Shown piece by piece: positions 17,938-26,173 of a DNA stretch of 64,000 bases. Source of the stretch: Variovorax sp. PAMC28562. Its GTDB lineage: Bacteria; Pseudomonadota; Gammaproteobacteria; Burkholderiales; Burkholderiaceae_C. The stretch's first letter is position 1; each line of letters opens with the position of its first letter. Made by a program: the position numbers and the translations under genes. Under the pieces are notes generated by a model, which was given only the letters and a program-made list of their open reading frames with translations, was not told where the DNA came from and ran no database searches. The stretch lies in the NCBI RefSeq assembly GCF_014303735.1, contig NZ_CP060296.1, positions 3,049,501-3,113,500 on the forward strand, in the 5' to 3' direction.

Positions 17938-19005
17938 ATGGCCCGCATCGACCTCGACCTGGCGCACGCCTACCGTGCCAACCCGACGCAAGACAGCGAC
18001 TACGCGCTGCTGCCGCTAAAAATGAGCTTTCGAGATGGCGGCGCCTACGCGTTGCTCGGCCCCTCGGGCTGCGGCAAGACGACCATGCTGAATGTGATCT
18101 CGGGCCTGCTGGTGCCGTCGCAAGGCACCGTCACTTTCGATGGTCGCGACATGACGCATGCCAGCCCGCAGGAACGAAACATCGCGCAGGTGTTTCAGTT
18201 TCCGGTGATCTACGACACCATGACGGTGGCCGAGAACCTGGCGTTTCCGCTGCGCAACCGCAAGGTGCCGGCTGACCAGATCAAGAAGCGTGTCGGCGAA
18301 ATCGCCGAGATGCTCGACATGAGCGGTCAGCTGAACCAGCGCGCGTCGGGGCTCGCGGCCGATGCCAAGCAAAAGATATCGCTCGGTCGCGGCCTGGTGC
18401 GCAGCGACGTGTCTGCCGTGCTGTTCGACGAGCCGCTCACCGTCATCGATCCGCACCTCAAGTGGCAATTGCGACGCAAGCTCAAGCAGATCCATCGTGA
18501 ACTCAAGCTGACGCTGATCTACGTGACGCACGACCAGGTCGAGGCACTCACTTTCGCCGAAGAGGTGGTAGTGATGACTCGCGGCAAGGCAGTGCAGGTG
18601 GGCAGCGCCGAGGCGCTGTTCGAACGGCCGGCGCATACCTTCGTTGGGCATTTCATCGGATCGCCCGGCATGAACTTTCTCCCTGCGCAGAGCATCGGCG
18701 GCGGTATCGAGGTTGCGGGAACACGACTCGCAGCGATGCGCGAACTGCCCGATGGTGCGCTCAAGCTCGGCATTCGGCCCGAGTACCTGCGCATGGCAGC
18801 GGCGCAAGCGCCCGGCGCCGTGCCCGCGACCGTCACTCAGGTGCAGGACGTAGGCACCCATTCGATGCTGAGCGCAGAGGCCGGGGGCACGAGGCTCAAG
18901 GCACGACTCAGTTCAGAAACGCTGCCGCCGAAGGTCGGCGACACCGTCTGGCTCAAAGTGCTGGACGCCCACACCTGCTACTACCGCGACGAGGAACTGG
19001 TATGA
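17938..19005 (+). CDS. glpT: Glycerol ABC importer ATPase 2 (GlpT-like)
   Basis: This 355-residue protein is the second ATP-binding subunit. Walker A is GPSGCGKTT (41-49), Walker B is VLFDE (161-165) and the switch His198 is in VTHDQVEA. The ABC signature is degenerate: ASGLAAD (136-142) stands where LSGGQ is expected. ATG 17938 begins one base after the upstream stop codon, which supports tight coupling with glpS. Together with glpS it would give a heterodimer with one complete and one degenerate ATP site. This protein is unrelated to the E. coli GlpT antiporter despite the shared symbol. Confidence 0.9.
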   Translation: MARIDLDLAHAYRANPTQDSDYALLPLKMSFRDGGAYALLGPSGCGKTTMLNVISGLLVPSQGTVTFDGRDMTHASPQERNIAQVFQFPVIYDTMTVAENLAFPLRNRKVPADQIKKRVGEIAEMLDMSGQLNQRASGLAADAKQKISLGRGLVRSDVSAVLFDEPLTVIDPHLKWQLRRKLKQIHRELKLTLIYVTHDQVEALTFAEEVVVMTRGKAVQVGSAEALFERPAHTFVGHFIGSPGMNFLPAQSIGGGIEVAGTRLAAMRELPDGALKLGIRPEYLRMAAAQAPGAVPATVTQVQDVGTHSMLSAEAGGTRLKARLSSETLPPKVGDTVWLKVLDAHTCYYRDEELV

Positions 19006-19063
19006 GACGCTGGGCCGCTCCAAAGAGGAATCGCACCGAAGTGCGCAGCACGAAGGTTTTGCC

Positions 19064-19954
19064 ATGAGCACCACGACGAAGCCTGTCAATCAGAAGGCAT
19101 GGTGGCTCGTGCTGCCGGTGCTGATTTGCGTCGCGTTCTCCGCCATCATTCCGTTGATGACGGTGGTCAACTATTCGGTGCAGGACATCATCTCGCCCGA
19201 GCGGCGCGTGTTCGTCGGCACCGAGTGGTTCGCCTCCGTGATGCGCGACAGCGAACTGCACGAAGCGCTCTGGCGGCAGTTGACTTTCTCCTTCGCCGTC
19301 CTGCTGGTCGAACTGCCGCTGGGCGTCATGCTGGCGTTGTCGATGCCGGCCAAGGGATGGAAGTCGTCGGCGGTGCTGGTGCTGGTCGCGCTGTCGCTGT
19401 TGATTCCATGGAACGTGGTCGGCACCATCTGGCAGATCTATGCGCGGACCGACATTGGCTTGCTCGGTGCGACGCTGCAGTGGCTGGGCATCAGCTTCAA
19501 CTACACCGGCAACTCGCTCGACGCATGGCTCACCGTGCTGGTGATGGACGTCTGGCACTGGACGCCACTGGTGGCACTGCTCGGCTATGCCGGCCTGCGT
19601 TCGATCCCCGACGCCTACTACCAAGCGGCCCGTATCGACGGCGCCAGCAAGTTCGCGGTGTTCCGCTTTATTCAACTGCCCAAGATGCGCGGCGTGCTGA
19701 TGATCGCAGTGCTGTTGCGCTTCATGGACAGTTTCATGATCTACACCGAGCCCTTCGTGCTGACCGGCGGCGGCCCCGGCAATGCGACAACCTTTTTGAG
19801 CCAGTACCTGACGCAGAAGGCAGTAGGCCAGTTCGACCTGGGTCCGGCAGCAGCCTTTTCGCTGATCTACTTTTTGATCATCTTGCTGCTCTGCTTCATC
19901 CTCTACAACTGGATGCAACGGGTTGGCACGCAGCAGGTGGAGGTTGAGCAGTGA
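19064..19954 (+). CDS. glpP: Glycerol ABC importer permease 1 (GlpP-like)
   Basis: This 296-residue inner-membrane protein has about six transmembrane helices. The first is WWLVLPVLICVAFSAIIPLM. The MalF/UgpA-type ATPase-coupling loop is visible as YYQAARIDGASKFAVFRFIQ (about 186-205). A GAAGG ribosome-binding site precedes the ATG at 19064. It overlaps the next permease gene by four bases, consistent with one translational unit. It would form the transmembrane channel with the second permease. Confidence 0.92.
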   Translation: MSTTTKPVNQKAWWLVLPVLICVAFSAIIPLMTVVNYSVQDIISPERRVFVGTEWFASVMRDSELHEALWRQLTFSFAVLLVELPLGVMLALSMPAKGWKSSAVLVLVALSLLIPWNVVGTIWQIYARTDIGLLGATLQWLGISFNYTGNSLDAWLTVLVMDVWHWTPLVALLGYAGLRSIPDAYYQAARIDGASKFAVFRFIQLPKMRGVLMIAVLLRFMDSFMIYTEPFVLTGGGPGNATTFLSQYLTQKAVGQFDLGPAAAFSLIYFLIILLLCFILYNWMQRVGTQQVEVEQ

Positions 19955-20763
19955 ACGAAAACCGGTTTCAGAAGCGCAGCATCTTTCTGGTGCTCTACAT
20001 CGTGTTCGCGCTGCTGCCCATCTACTGGATGGTCAACATGAGCTTCAAGACGAACGAGGAAATTCTGTCGAGCTTCTCGTTCGTGCCGCATGCCTTCACC
20101 TGGGCGAACTACGTGAAGATTTTTACCGACGAGTCGTGGTACTCCGGTTACATCAACAGCCTGATCTATGTCGGCATCAACACGGTGATCTCACTCACCG
20201 TGGCGCTGCCCGCTGCCTATGCCTTTTCGCGCTACTCGTTCCTTGGTGACAAGCACGTTTTCTTCTGGTTGCTGACCAATCGCATGACGCCGCCCGCGGT
20301 GTTTCTGCTGCCGTTCTTCCAGCTCTACTCGACGGTCGGCCTGATGGACACGCACCTGGGCGTGGCGCTGGCCCACCTGCTGTTCAACGTGCCGCTGGCG
20401 GTTTGGATTCTCGAAGGCTTCATGAGCGGTATCCCGCGCGAAATCGACGAAACAGCGTATATCGACGGCTATTCTTTCCCGCGCTTTTTCATTCGCATCT
20501 TCCTGCCGCTGATCAAGGCTGGCGTTGGCGTGGCGGCGTTCTTCTGCTTCATGTTCAGCTGGGTCGAACTGCTGCTGGCGCGCACCTTGACGAGTGTGAA
20601 TGCCAAGCCGATCGTCGCCACCATGACGCGGACCGTCAGCGCTTCGGGCATGGACTGGGCCACGCTGGCGGCCGCCGGTGTGCTCACTATCGTGCCGGGC
20701 GCGATCGTGATCTGGTTCGTGCGTCACTACATTGCCAAGGGCTTCGCGATGGGGAGAGTCTGA
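19951..20763 (+). CDS. glpQ: Glycerol ABC importer permease 2 (GlpQ-like)
   Basis: This 270-residue protein is a MalG-type permease with about six membrane helices. Its coupling motif is EIDETAYIDGYSFPRFFIRI (about 168-187). GTG 19951 lies inside the last codons of the upstream permease (four-base overlap), so translation is probably coupled. It forms the transport channel with the upstream protein. It is not the glycerophosphodiesterase called GlpQ in enteric bacteria. Confidence 0.92.
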   Translation: MNENRFQKRSIFLVLYIVFALLPIYWMVNMSFKTNEEILSSFSFVPHAFTWANYVKIFTDESWYSGYINSLIYVGINTVISLTVALPAAYAFSRYSFLGDKHVFFWLLTNRMTPPAVFLLPFFQLYSTVGLMDTHLGVALAHLLFNVPLAVWILEGFMSGIPREIDETAYIDGYSFPRFFIRIFLPLIKAGVGVAAFFCFMFSWVELLLARTLTSVNAKPIVATMTRTVSASGMDWATLAAAGVLTIVPGAIVIWFVRHYIAKGFAMGRV

Positions 20764-21071
20764 TGTTTCAATGGATGGTCTGGACCACCCCGGTGGCCAT
20801 TTTCTTCTCCTGTATCGGCCTGATGCTGGTCGGTATGACGGTATGGGAATTCAAGTCGCCCACCACGTTGCGGCGCGGCTGGCTGCCGATCGAAACCACC
20901 CGTGGCGATCGCCTGTTCATCGGCCTGCTCACAGCAGCCTTTCTGAACCTCATCTTCATCGGCCTTGCGGGCAAGCTCCAGGAATGGATGAGCCTGGAGG
21001 CCGAGCCATCGATCTGGATCAGCTTCGTGCTGTCGATGGCGGTGCTCGCATTGGTGATGCGAAAGGGCTGA
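20763..21071 (+). CDS. DUF2160 small membrane protein of the glycerol importer operon
   Basis: This 102-residue protein has three likely membrane helices (FQWMVWTTPVAIFFSCIGLM; FIGLLTAAFLNLIFIGLAG; PSIWISFVLSMAVLALVM). The ATG at 20763 shares one base with the glpQ stop codon, so it is translated with the importer. DUF2160 proteins accompany this type of glycerol ABC operon and are probably an accessory membrane subunit. Their function is not established. The open frame upstream from 20403 is a shadow of the permease gene. Confidence 0.9.
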   Translation: MFQWMVWTTPVAIFFSCIGLMLVGMTVWEFKSPTTLRRGWLPIETTRGDRLFIGLLTAAFLNLIFIGLAGKLQEWMSLEAEPSIWISFVLSMAVLALVMRKG

Positions 21072-21088
21072 CGGCAATTTCTGCAGAT

Positions 21089-21127
21089 GAATCCGGCTCG
21101 TTGCTTCCCCAGAGCCGCCGAGGATTC
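21089..21127 (+). promoter_or_regulatory. Intercistronic hairpin upstream of the binding-protein gene
   Basis: GAATCC (21089-21094) pairs with GGATTC (21122-21127), and GGCTC (21095-21099) pairs with GAGCC (21112-21116). The result is an 11-pair stem with a five-base bulge on the 3' side and a 12-base loop. It has no U-tract, so it is not a standard terminator. It lies between the importer subunits and the binding protein, where RNA hairpins often stabilise the downstream transcript. That role is inferred. Confidence 0.45.
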
Positions 21128-21165
21128 CAAACAGGAGGGGAAGCGACAACCGAGGAGACATTCAA

Positions 21166-22896
21166 ATGAAGATGCGTTACAACGCCCTGGCTCTCGCGGC
21201 GGCGATGTTCGCCACGCACGGCGCATGGGCTGGCGAGGCGGAAGCCAAGAAGTGGATCGACACCGAATTTCAACCGTCGACCTTGTCCAAAGACAAGCAG
21301 ATGGAAGAGATGAAGTGGTTCATCGATGCGGCCAAGAAACTTCAAGCCAAGGGCGTGAAGGAAATCTCGGTCGTGTCGGAGACGCTGACGGTCCACGAAT
21401 ACGAATCGAAGACGTTGGCCAAGGCCTTCGAGGAAATCACCGGCATCAAGGTCAAGCACGACATCATCCAGGAGGGTGACGTGGTTGAGAAGCTGCAGAC
21501 TTCGATGCAGTCGGGCAAGTCGATCTACGACGGTTGGATCAACGACTCCGACCATATCGGTACCCACTACCGCTACGGCACCGCACTGGCGCTGAGCGAC
21601 CAGATGACCGGCGCCTGGAAGGACTACACCAATCCCGGTCTTGACCTGAAAGACTTCATCGGCACCAGTTTTACGACGGCGCCCGACAAGAAGCTGTACC
21701 AGTTGCCGGACCAACAGTTCGCCAACCTGTACTGGTTCCGCGCCGACCTGTTCGCGCGCAAGGACCTGCAGGACAAGTTCAAGGCCAAGTACGGCTACGA
21801 CCTCGGCGTGCCGATCAACTGGTCGGCCTACGAAGACATCGCGGCCTTCTTCAGCGAAGACGTGAAGACCATCGACGGCAAGCCGATCTACGGTCACATG
21901 GACTACGGCAAAAAGGACCCGTCGCTGGGCTGGCGCTTTACCGATGCATGGCTGTCGATGGCTGGCGCCGCCGACAAGGGCATCCCGAACGGACTGCCAA
22001 TCGACGAGTGGGGCATCCGTGTCGCAGCCGACAACTGCACGCCGGTCGGCGCCGCTGTGTCGCGCGGCGGTGCGACGAACTCGCCTGCGTCGGTCTATGC
22101 GCTGACCAAGTACATCGACTGGATGAAGAAGTACGCGCCCAAGGAAGCCATGGGCATGACCTTCGGTGAGTCCGGACCGGTGCCAGCGCAAGGACAGATC
22201 GCACAGCAGGTGTTCTGGTACACCGCGTTCACGGCCGACATGATCAAGCAGGGCTTGCCGGTGGTGAATGCCGACGGTACACCCAAGTGGCGCATGGCCC
22301 CCGGCCCGCATGGCCCGTACTGGAAAGACGGCATGCAGAACGGTTACCAGGACGTGGGCTCATGGACTTTCCTGAAGTCCAACGACCCCGACCGCGCGAC
22401 CGCAGCATGGCTCTACGCGCAGTTCGTCACCGCGAAGACGACTTCGCTGAAGAAGTCGATCGTCGGTCTCACCTTCATCCGTGACAGCGACATCCGCTCC
22501 GACTACTTCACGCAGAACGCGGCCAAGTACGGTGGCCTGATCGAGTTCTATCGCAGCCCGGCACGGGTGGCGTGGACGCCGACCGGCAACAACGTGCCCG
22601 ACTATCCGAAGCTGGCCCAGCTCTGGTGGAAGAACGTGGCCGTTGCGGTCACTGGCGAGAAGACGCCGCAAGCCGCGATGGACAATCTGGCCAACGAGAT
22701 GGACGACGTGATGGGCCGCCTGCAGCGCGCTGGCATGGCCAACTGCCCGCCCAAGCTCAATCCGAAGAGCGATCCTTCGAAGTGGCTGAGCAGCGAACAT
22801 GCGCCCTGGAAGAAGCTTGCGAACGAAAAGCCAAAGGGTGAGACGGTCGCCTACGAAAAGCTGTTGACCGCATGGAAGGAAGGCCGCGTGCGCTAA
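21166..22896 (+). CDS. glpV: Glycerol ABC importer substrate-binding protein (GlpV-like)
   Basis: This 576-residue periplasmic protein has a Sec signal peptide with probable cleavage after ALAAAMFATHGAWA near residue 22. The mature protein is an extracellular solute-binding protein of the family-1 type, with TLTVHEYESKTLAKAFEEIT and VEKLQTSMQSGKSIYDGWI in the N-terminal lobe. It would capture glycerol and deliver it to the two permeases. GAGGAGA upstream of ATG 21166 is a strong ribosome-binding site. It is the last gene of the operon and is followed by a terminator hairpin. Confidence 0.92.
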   Translation: MKMRYNALALAAAMFATHGAWAGEAEAKKWIDTEFQPSTLSKDKQMEEMKWFIDAAKKLQAKGVKEISVVSETLTVHEYESKTLAKAFEEITGIKVKHDIIQEGDVVEKLQTSMQSGKSIYDGWINDSDHIGTHYRYGTALALSDQMTGAWKDYTNPGLDLKDFIGTSFTTAPDKKLYQLPDQQFANLYWFRADLFARKDLQDKFKAKYGYDLGVPINWSAYEDIAAFFSEDVKTIDGKPIYGHMDYGKKDPSLGWRFTDAWLSMAGAADKGIPNGLPIDEWGIRVAADNCTPVGAAVSRGGATNSPASVYALTKYIDWMKKYAPKEAMGMTFGESGPVPAQGQIAQQVFWYTAFTADMIKQGLPVVNADGTPKWRMAPGPHGPYWKDGMQNGYQDVGSWTFLKSNDPDRATAAWLYAQFVTAKTTSLKKSIVGLTFIRDSDIRSDYFTQNAAKYGGLIEFYRSPARVAWTPTGNNVPDYPKLAQLWWKNVAVAVTGEKTPQAAMDNLANEMDDVMGRLQRAGMANCPPKLNPKSDPSKWLSSEHAPWKKLANEKPKGETVAYEKLLTAWKEGRVR

Positions 22897-22947
22897 ACCC
22901 GCATCGGCTTGCCGACCTCGCCCCGTACCCGCCCCGTGCGGGGCTCG

Positions 22948-22982
22948 CGCCCTGTCGATCTCCGTGATCGGCAGGGCGTTTT
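22948..22982 (+). terminator. Rho-independent terminator after the glycerol operon
   Basis: CGCCCTGTCGATC (22948-22960) and GATCGGCAGGGCG (22966-22978) form a 13-pair stem with one G-T wobble and a five-base loop. TTTT follows at once. A smaller GCCCC/GGGGC hairpin sits just upstream (22931-22944). The position 52 bases after the binding-protein stop fits the end of the operon. Confidence 0.8.
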
Positions 22983-23016
22983 GCCGATTGCAGGGGGCAT
23001 ACTCCGACGCGACCTC

Positions 23017-23721
23017 ATGAACATCATTTTTCGTTGCGATCCCGCATTGATCGACTTGCTGCCGCGCCCCGTGCCGGCCAAGGCGATGCTGCCCGACTGG
23101 CTGCGCCGGATGGCGCCGAGGGCAGAGTCGGCGGTGCACCAGCGCAGCATTCGCACCGTCAAGCAGTGCCCACCCTTCGTCGACGCAATGACGCACGGCT
23201 TCATGCTGCTGCTGCCTTGCGACGTGACGGTGAAGGCGGGCCAGTTCAGCTGGGACTGGCCACTGCCCGCGCTGACCGTGCCCGGTCACCCGCGCGCGCC
23301 GCTCAGTTTTCATGTGCCCGAACAGATCGCCGGTTCACCGCTCGCGCACGGTGGGCGGTCGGCGCTCAAGTTCAACAGCTTCTGGACCGTCGAGCTCGAT
23401 GCCGGCTGGTCGCTCATGGCGGTGCATCCGGTCAACCGCGACGACTTGCCGTTCAGGCTGGTAACAGGGCTCGTCGACGCCGATCGATTCAACGATGTCG
23501 GCATCAACTTCCCGGCGGTGTGGATCGATCCCGCGTTCGATGGCGTGTTGCCGCGTGGCATGCCGGTCGCCCAGTGCTACCCGGTACCGCGGGAGGCGAT
23601 GATGTTGTCGTGCGAGGCGATGTCTGCCGAACGCGTTGCCGCCTACGACACCGTCGCCACGAAAATCATGGCCGGGCCGGGCGTCTACCGCAAGGGCTAT
23701 CGCAGCAAACGCGTGAGCTGA
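23017..23721 (+). CDS. Uncharacterised protein, 234 residues
   Basis: I do not recognise this with certainty. It is a soluble protein with no signal peptide or membrane segment. Conserved-looking parts are the N-terminal FRCDPALIDLLPRPVPAK, LPDWLRRM, the block TVKQCPPFVDAMTHGFMLLL, and SALKFNSFWTVELDAGWSL. The pattern (LPDWLRRM then VKQCPPFVDAMTHGF) resembles DUF6065-type proteins, a low-confidence match from memory. ATG 23017 (MNIIFRCDP) is chosen because sequence farther upstream lies in the terminator. It is monocistronic and converges on the TPR gene. Confidence 0.75.
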   Translation: MNIIFRCDPALIDLLPRPVPAKAMLPDWLRRMAPRAESAVHQRSIRTVKQCPPFVDAMTHGFMLLLPCDVTVKAGQFSWDWPLPALTVPGHPRAPLSFHVPEQIAGSPLAHGGRSALKFNSFWTVELDAGWSLMAVHPVNRDDLPFRLVTGLVDADRFNDVGINFPAVWIDPAFDGVLPRGMPVAQCYPVPREAMMLSCEAMSAERVAAYDTVATKIMAGPGVYRKGYRSKRVS

Positions 23722-23730
23722 GTTGCCGGC

Positions 23731-24360
23731 TCATGCGGTGGTGCCGCGCAGTGCGGCGCGCAAATCATCGAGGCTGAGCCAGAGACAGCCGGCACTCGGT
23801 GTCGACAGCGCATGCGCGATGCGCCCGAAAGTGTCTTCGCGCAAGTGGTACGCGCGGCCGTAGGCGTCCATGGCCTCGTTCATCCGGCCTGCCTCCTGCA
23901 GCACGATGCCCAGGTTGACTTCAACTTCTGCCCGGGGCGGTGCCACCCGCAGCAACTGCCGGAGCGCTTCGGCCGCACCGTCGAAGTCGCGCAAATCCTG
24001 CCGCACCAGCGCGAGTTCGAACCACGCCTTGCCGTTCGTCGGTGCCAGCGCAGCGGCCCGCGACAGCGCATGCGCCGCGTCGGCAAGGCGGCCTTGCGCG
24101 CGCGCCACGCCGCCCGCGACGAGAAGCGACGGCGCATGGTCCGGGCGCGCCATCAAACTGGCAGCGATATGTTTCTCGGCGTCTTCCAGTTGACCAGCGT
24201 CGAGCTGCAGCTGCGCGAGCAGTTGAAGCAGCGCCGGGTGCGAGGGATGCGCAGCCAGTGCATGGTCGCAAATGACCTGTGCGCGGTCGGGCTGCCCGGC
24301 GTTGACATGAAGGATCGCGAGTTCGAGAAACTTCTCTGCCGGGACCGGTGGCGTGTCCAT
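23731..24360 (-). CDS. TPR-repeat protein
   Basis: This 209-residue protein is made of about four to five tetratricopeptide repeats (for example ADAAHALSRAAALAPTNGKA and GAAEALRQLLRVAPPRAEVE), with alternating small and large hydrophobic residues. It has no signal peptide, so it is probably a cytosolic scaffold. It starts three bases downstream of the HD-domain gene on the same strand and is probably in the same operon. No partner can be named from sequence. Confidence 0.88.
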   Translation of the reverse strand: MDTPPVPAEKFLELAILHVNAGQPDRAQVICDHALAAHPSHPALLQLLAQLQLDAGQLEDAEKHIAASLMARPDHAPSLLVAGGVARAQGRLADAAHALSRAAALAPTNGKAWFELALVRQDLRDFDGAAEALRQLLRVAPPRAEVEVNLGIVLQEAGRMNEAMDAYGRAYHLREDTFGRIAHALSTPSAGCLWLSLDDLRAALRGTTA

Positions 24361-24363
24361 CGC

Positions 24364-25005
24364 TCAGTCGGTCGCTTTGCGCAGGTTGTGCTTCGCCTGG
24401 GCTTCGCAGGTGGCGTGCATGCCGGGCGTGGCGTAGAGCGGATCGCGATCGAAAAAGTGCCGAAGGATATTTCGGCGGCGCGGTTCGAAAACCTCAGGCG
24501 GCACATGTGCGTATTCGGCGCGGATCTGCCGCTCGTATTCGTCGAAGCGCTCGGTCGGCGCGCCGAGCACCGACAGGTCGATGTCGACAAGCAGCCGTGC
24601 ATCGTGACCTTGTGGAACGGCATCGTGCCGGGTGGCCAGGATCAGCGAATGAATGCGAGCCGCAGCGTCGACCGAAACGCCTGCGGCGATCAATGCGTCA
24701 CGCGCCCAGTCGGCACTGCGCTCCTCGTTGTCGTGAGCGTGCACGTCGTAGATTGCGTCGTGAAACCACAGCGCCAGTGAGATCTCTGCGGGACGTTCCG
24801 CTGCATCCTTTTCGCGCTCGAACCAGGCGATGCATTCGGCCAGATGTTGCAGTGAGTGGTAGTGGCGCTGCGGCTCGGCCCATGCCGTCATCAGTGTTCC
24901 AAACAGGGCGGGGGAGGACGACAGGTCGAGCGACGCCCAAGTCGCCCGCCAGTTCGCGAGCAGCGTGTCGTGGGTGTTTGCAGCGACGTCTTGCACGGGT
25001 CCCAT
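24364..25005 (-). CDS. HD-domain metal-dependent phosphohydrolase (predicted)
   Basis: This 213-residue cytosolic protein belongs to the predicted HD-superfamily phosphohydrolases of the COG4339 type. Candidate metal ligands are in RHYHSLQHL (about residues 47-55), the HD pair in LALWFHDAIYDV (about 78-89), and the Asp/Glu-rich HAHDNEERSADWA that follows. Substrate is unknown. Its ATG overlaps the stop codon of the lytic transglycosylase gene by one base, so the two are translationally coupled. Confidence 0.88.
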   Translation of the reverse strand: MGPVQDVAANTHDTLLANWRATWASLDLSSSPALFGTLMTAWAEPQRHYHSLQHLAECIAWFEREKDAAERPAEISLALWFHDAIYDVHAHDNEERSADWARDALIAAGVSVDAAARIHSLILATRHDAVPQGHDARLLVDIDLSVLGAPTERFDEYERQIRAEYAHVPPEVFEPRRRNILRHFFDRDPLYATPGMHATCEAQAKHNLRKATD

Positions 25006-26120
25006 CAGCGCATCGCCGCCTTGATTTCATCGCCCAGTTCGAGCACCGACATCGCGTAGTAGCTCGACCAGTTGTAGCGCGTGATGGCGTAGAAGTTCTC
25101 CGTGCCGGCGACATAGGTCGGCGCATCGCCGCCGTTCTGCAGTTCGATCAGTGCGAGCAATCCGGCGTACCGCGTCGCGTCGCCCTGAAGCACGCCACCG
25201 GCCGCGCTGAAGCTGTCTGCGCTGAAGGTCGGCAGGATGTCGGGCGCGAGCAAGACCGCCTTCTTGAGCCGCGTTTCATCGAAGCCGACCGGGAAAGTCG
25301 CGGGTCGACCCGGCAACCAGTGGAACGCCTTGAAGTAGTTGGCAACGGAGCCGATCACGTCGGCGGGGCTGTTGACCAGATCGATGCGGCCATCGCCATC
25401 GAAATCCACCGCGTACTTGGCGATGCTGCTGGGCATGAACTGCGGCATGCCCATGGCGCCGGCGTAACTGCCGAGCGGCGCGAGTGGATCGGCAGCGGTG
25501 CGACTTTCGGTGCTCAAAAAGCTTTCGAGCTCGCCGCGGAAGAAGGCCTGGCGCTCGACTGCACGCGGATGGCCTTGCGGAAAGTCGAACGACAGCGTGG
25601 CCAGCGCATCGATCACGCGGAAGCGACCCATATCGCGCCCGTAGATGGTCTCGACGCCGATGATGCCGACGATGATTTCCGGCGGCACGCCGTAGGTCGC
25701 TTCGGCCCGTGCCAGCGTGTCGGCGTGGGCGCGCCAGAAGCGCACGCCGGCCGCGATCCGCACCGGGTCGATGAAGCGGCTGCGGTAGACGCGCCAGTTC
25801 TTCAGCGTGCCCGCCGGCGCCGGCAGCATCAGCCGCGGCACGTTCGACAGATAGCGTGCGCTGCCGATGGTGGCTCGCACCCATTCGCGATCGAGGTTGC
25901 GGCGCGCTGCCACGTCGTCGGCGAAGCGCATGGCATCTTCGCGGGTCGAGTAGGGGATGCCGCCGCGCACTGCGGCTGATGCGGTGGCTGCAGTCGCCGC
26001 GGTCGTGCGCTTGGCGGGCGCCTTCTGTGCCGCCGCCGGCATCGCGACGATGGCGGCGCCGAGCATGACGACCAGCATGGCGACGATGGGGGAATTGGGC
26101 TTCGAAAGAGAACGGCGCAT
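25005..26120 (-). CDS. Lytic murein transglycosylase, MltB-like
   Basis: This 371-residue exported enzyme cleaves the glycan strands of peptidoglycan to give 1,6-anhydromuramyl ends. It starts MRRSLSKPNSPIVAM with a signal peptide ending near AMPAAAQ (about 27-32). It lacks a lipobox, so it is likely soluble in the periplasm. The catalytic Glu157 is in GVETIYGRD, and the GAMGMPQFMPSS block that shapes the active site is present. The C-terminal part ends YNWSSYYAMSVLELGDEIK. The start ATG at 26118-26120 is chosen for its signal peptide; the open frame upstream is a shadow of the neighbouring gene. Confidence 0.92.
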   Translation of the reverse strand: MRRSLSKPNSPIVAMLVVMLGAAIVAMPAAAQKAPAKRTTAATAATASAAVRGGIPYSTREDAMRFADDVAARRNLDREWVRATIGSARYLSNVPRLMLPAPAGTLKNWRVYRSRFIDPVRIAAGVRFWRAHADTLARAEATYGVPPEIIVGIIGVETIYGRDMGRFRVIDALATLSFDFPQGHPRAVERQAFFRGELESFLSTESRTAADPLAPLGSYAGAMGMPQFMPSSIAKYAVDFDGDGRIDLVNSPADVIGSVANYFKAFHWLPGRPATFPVGFDETRLKKAVLLAPDILPTFSADSFSAAGGVLQGDATRYAGLLALIELQNGGDAPTYVAGTENFYAITRYNWSSYYAMSVLELGDEIKAAMR

Positions 26121-26173
26121 GGTCTGATTGTGCCGCTGACGCGCGCCAGTTCCGGCCGCGTCAAGCGGCGACC

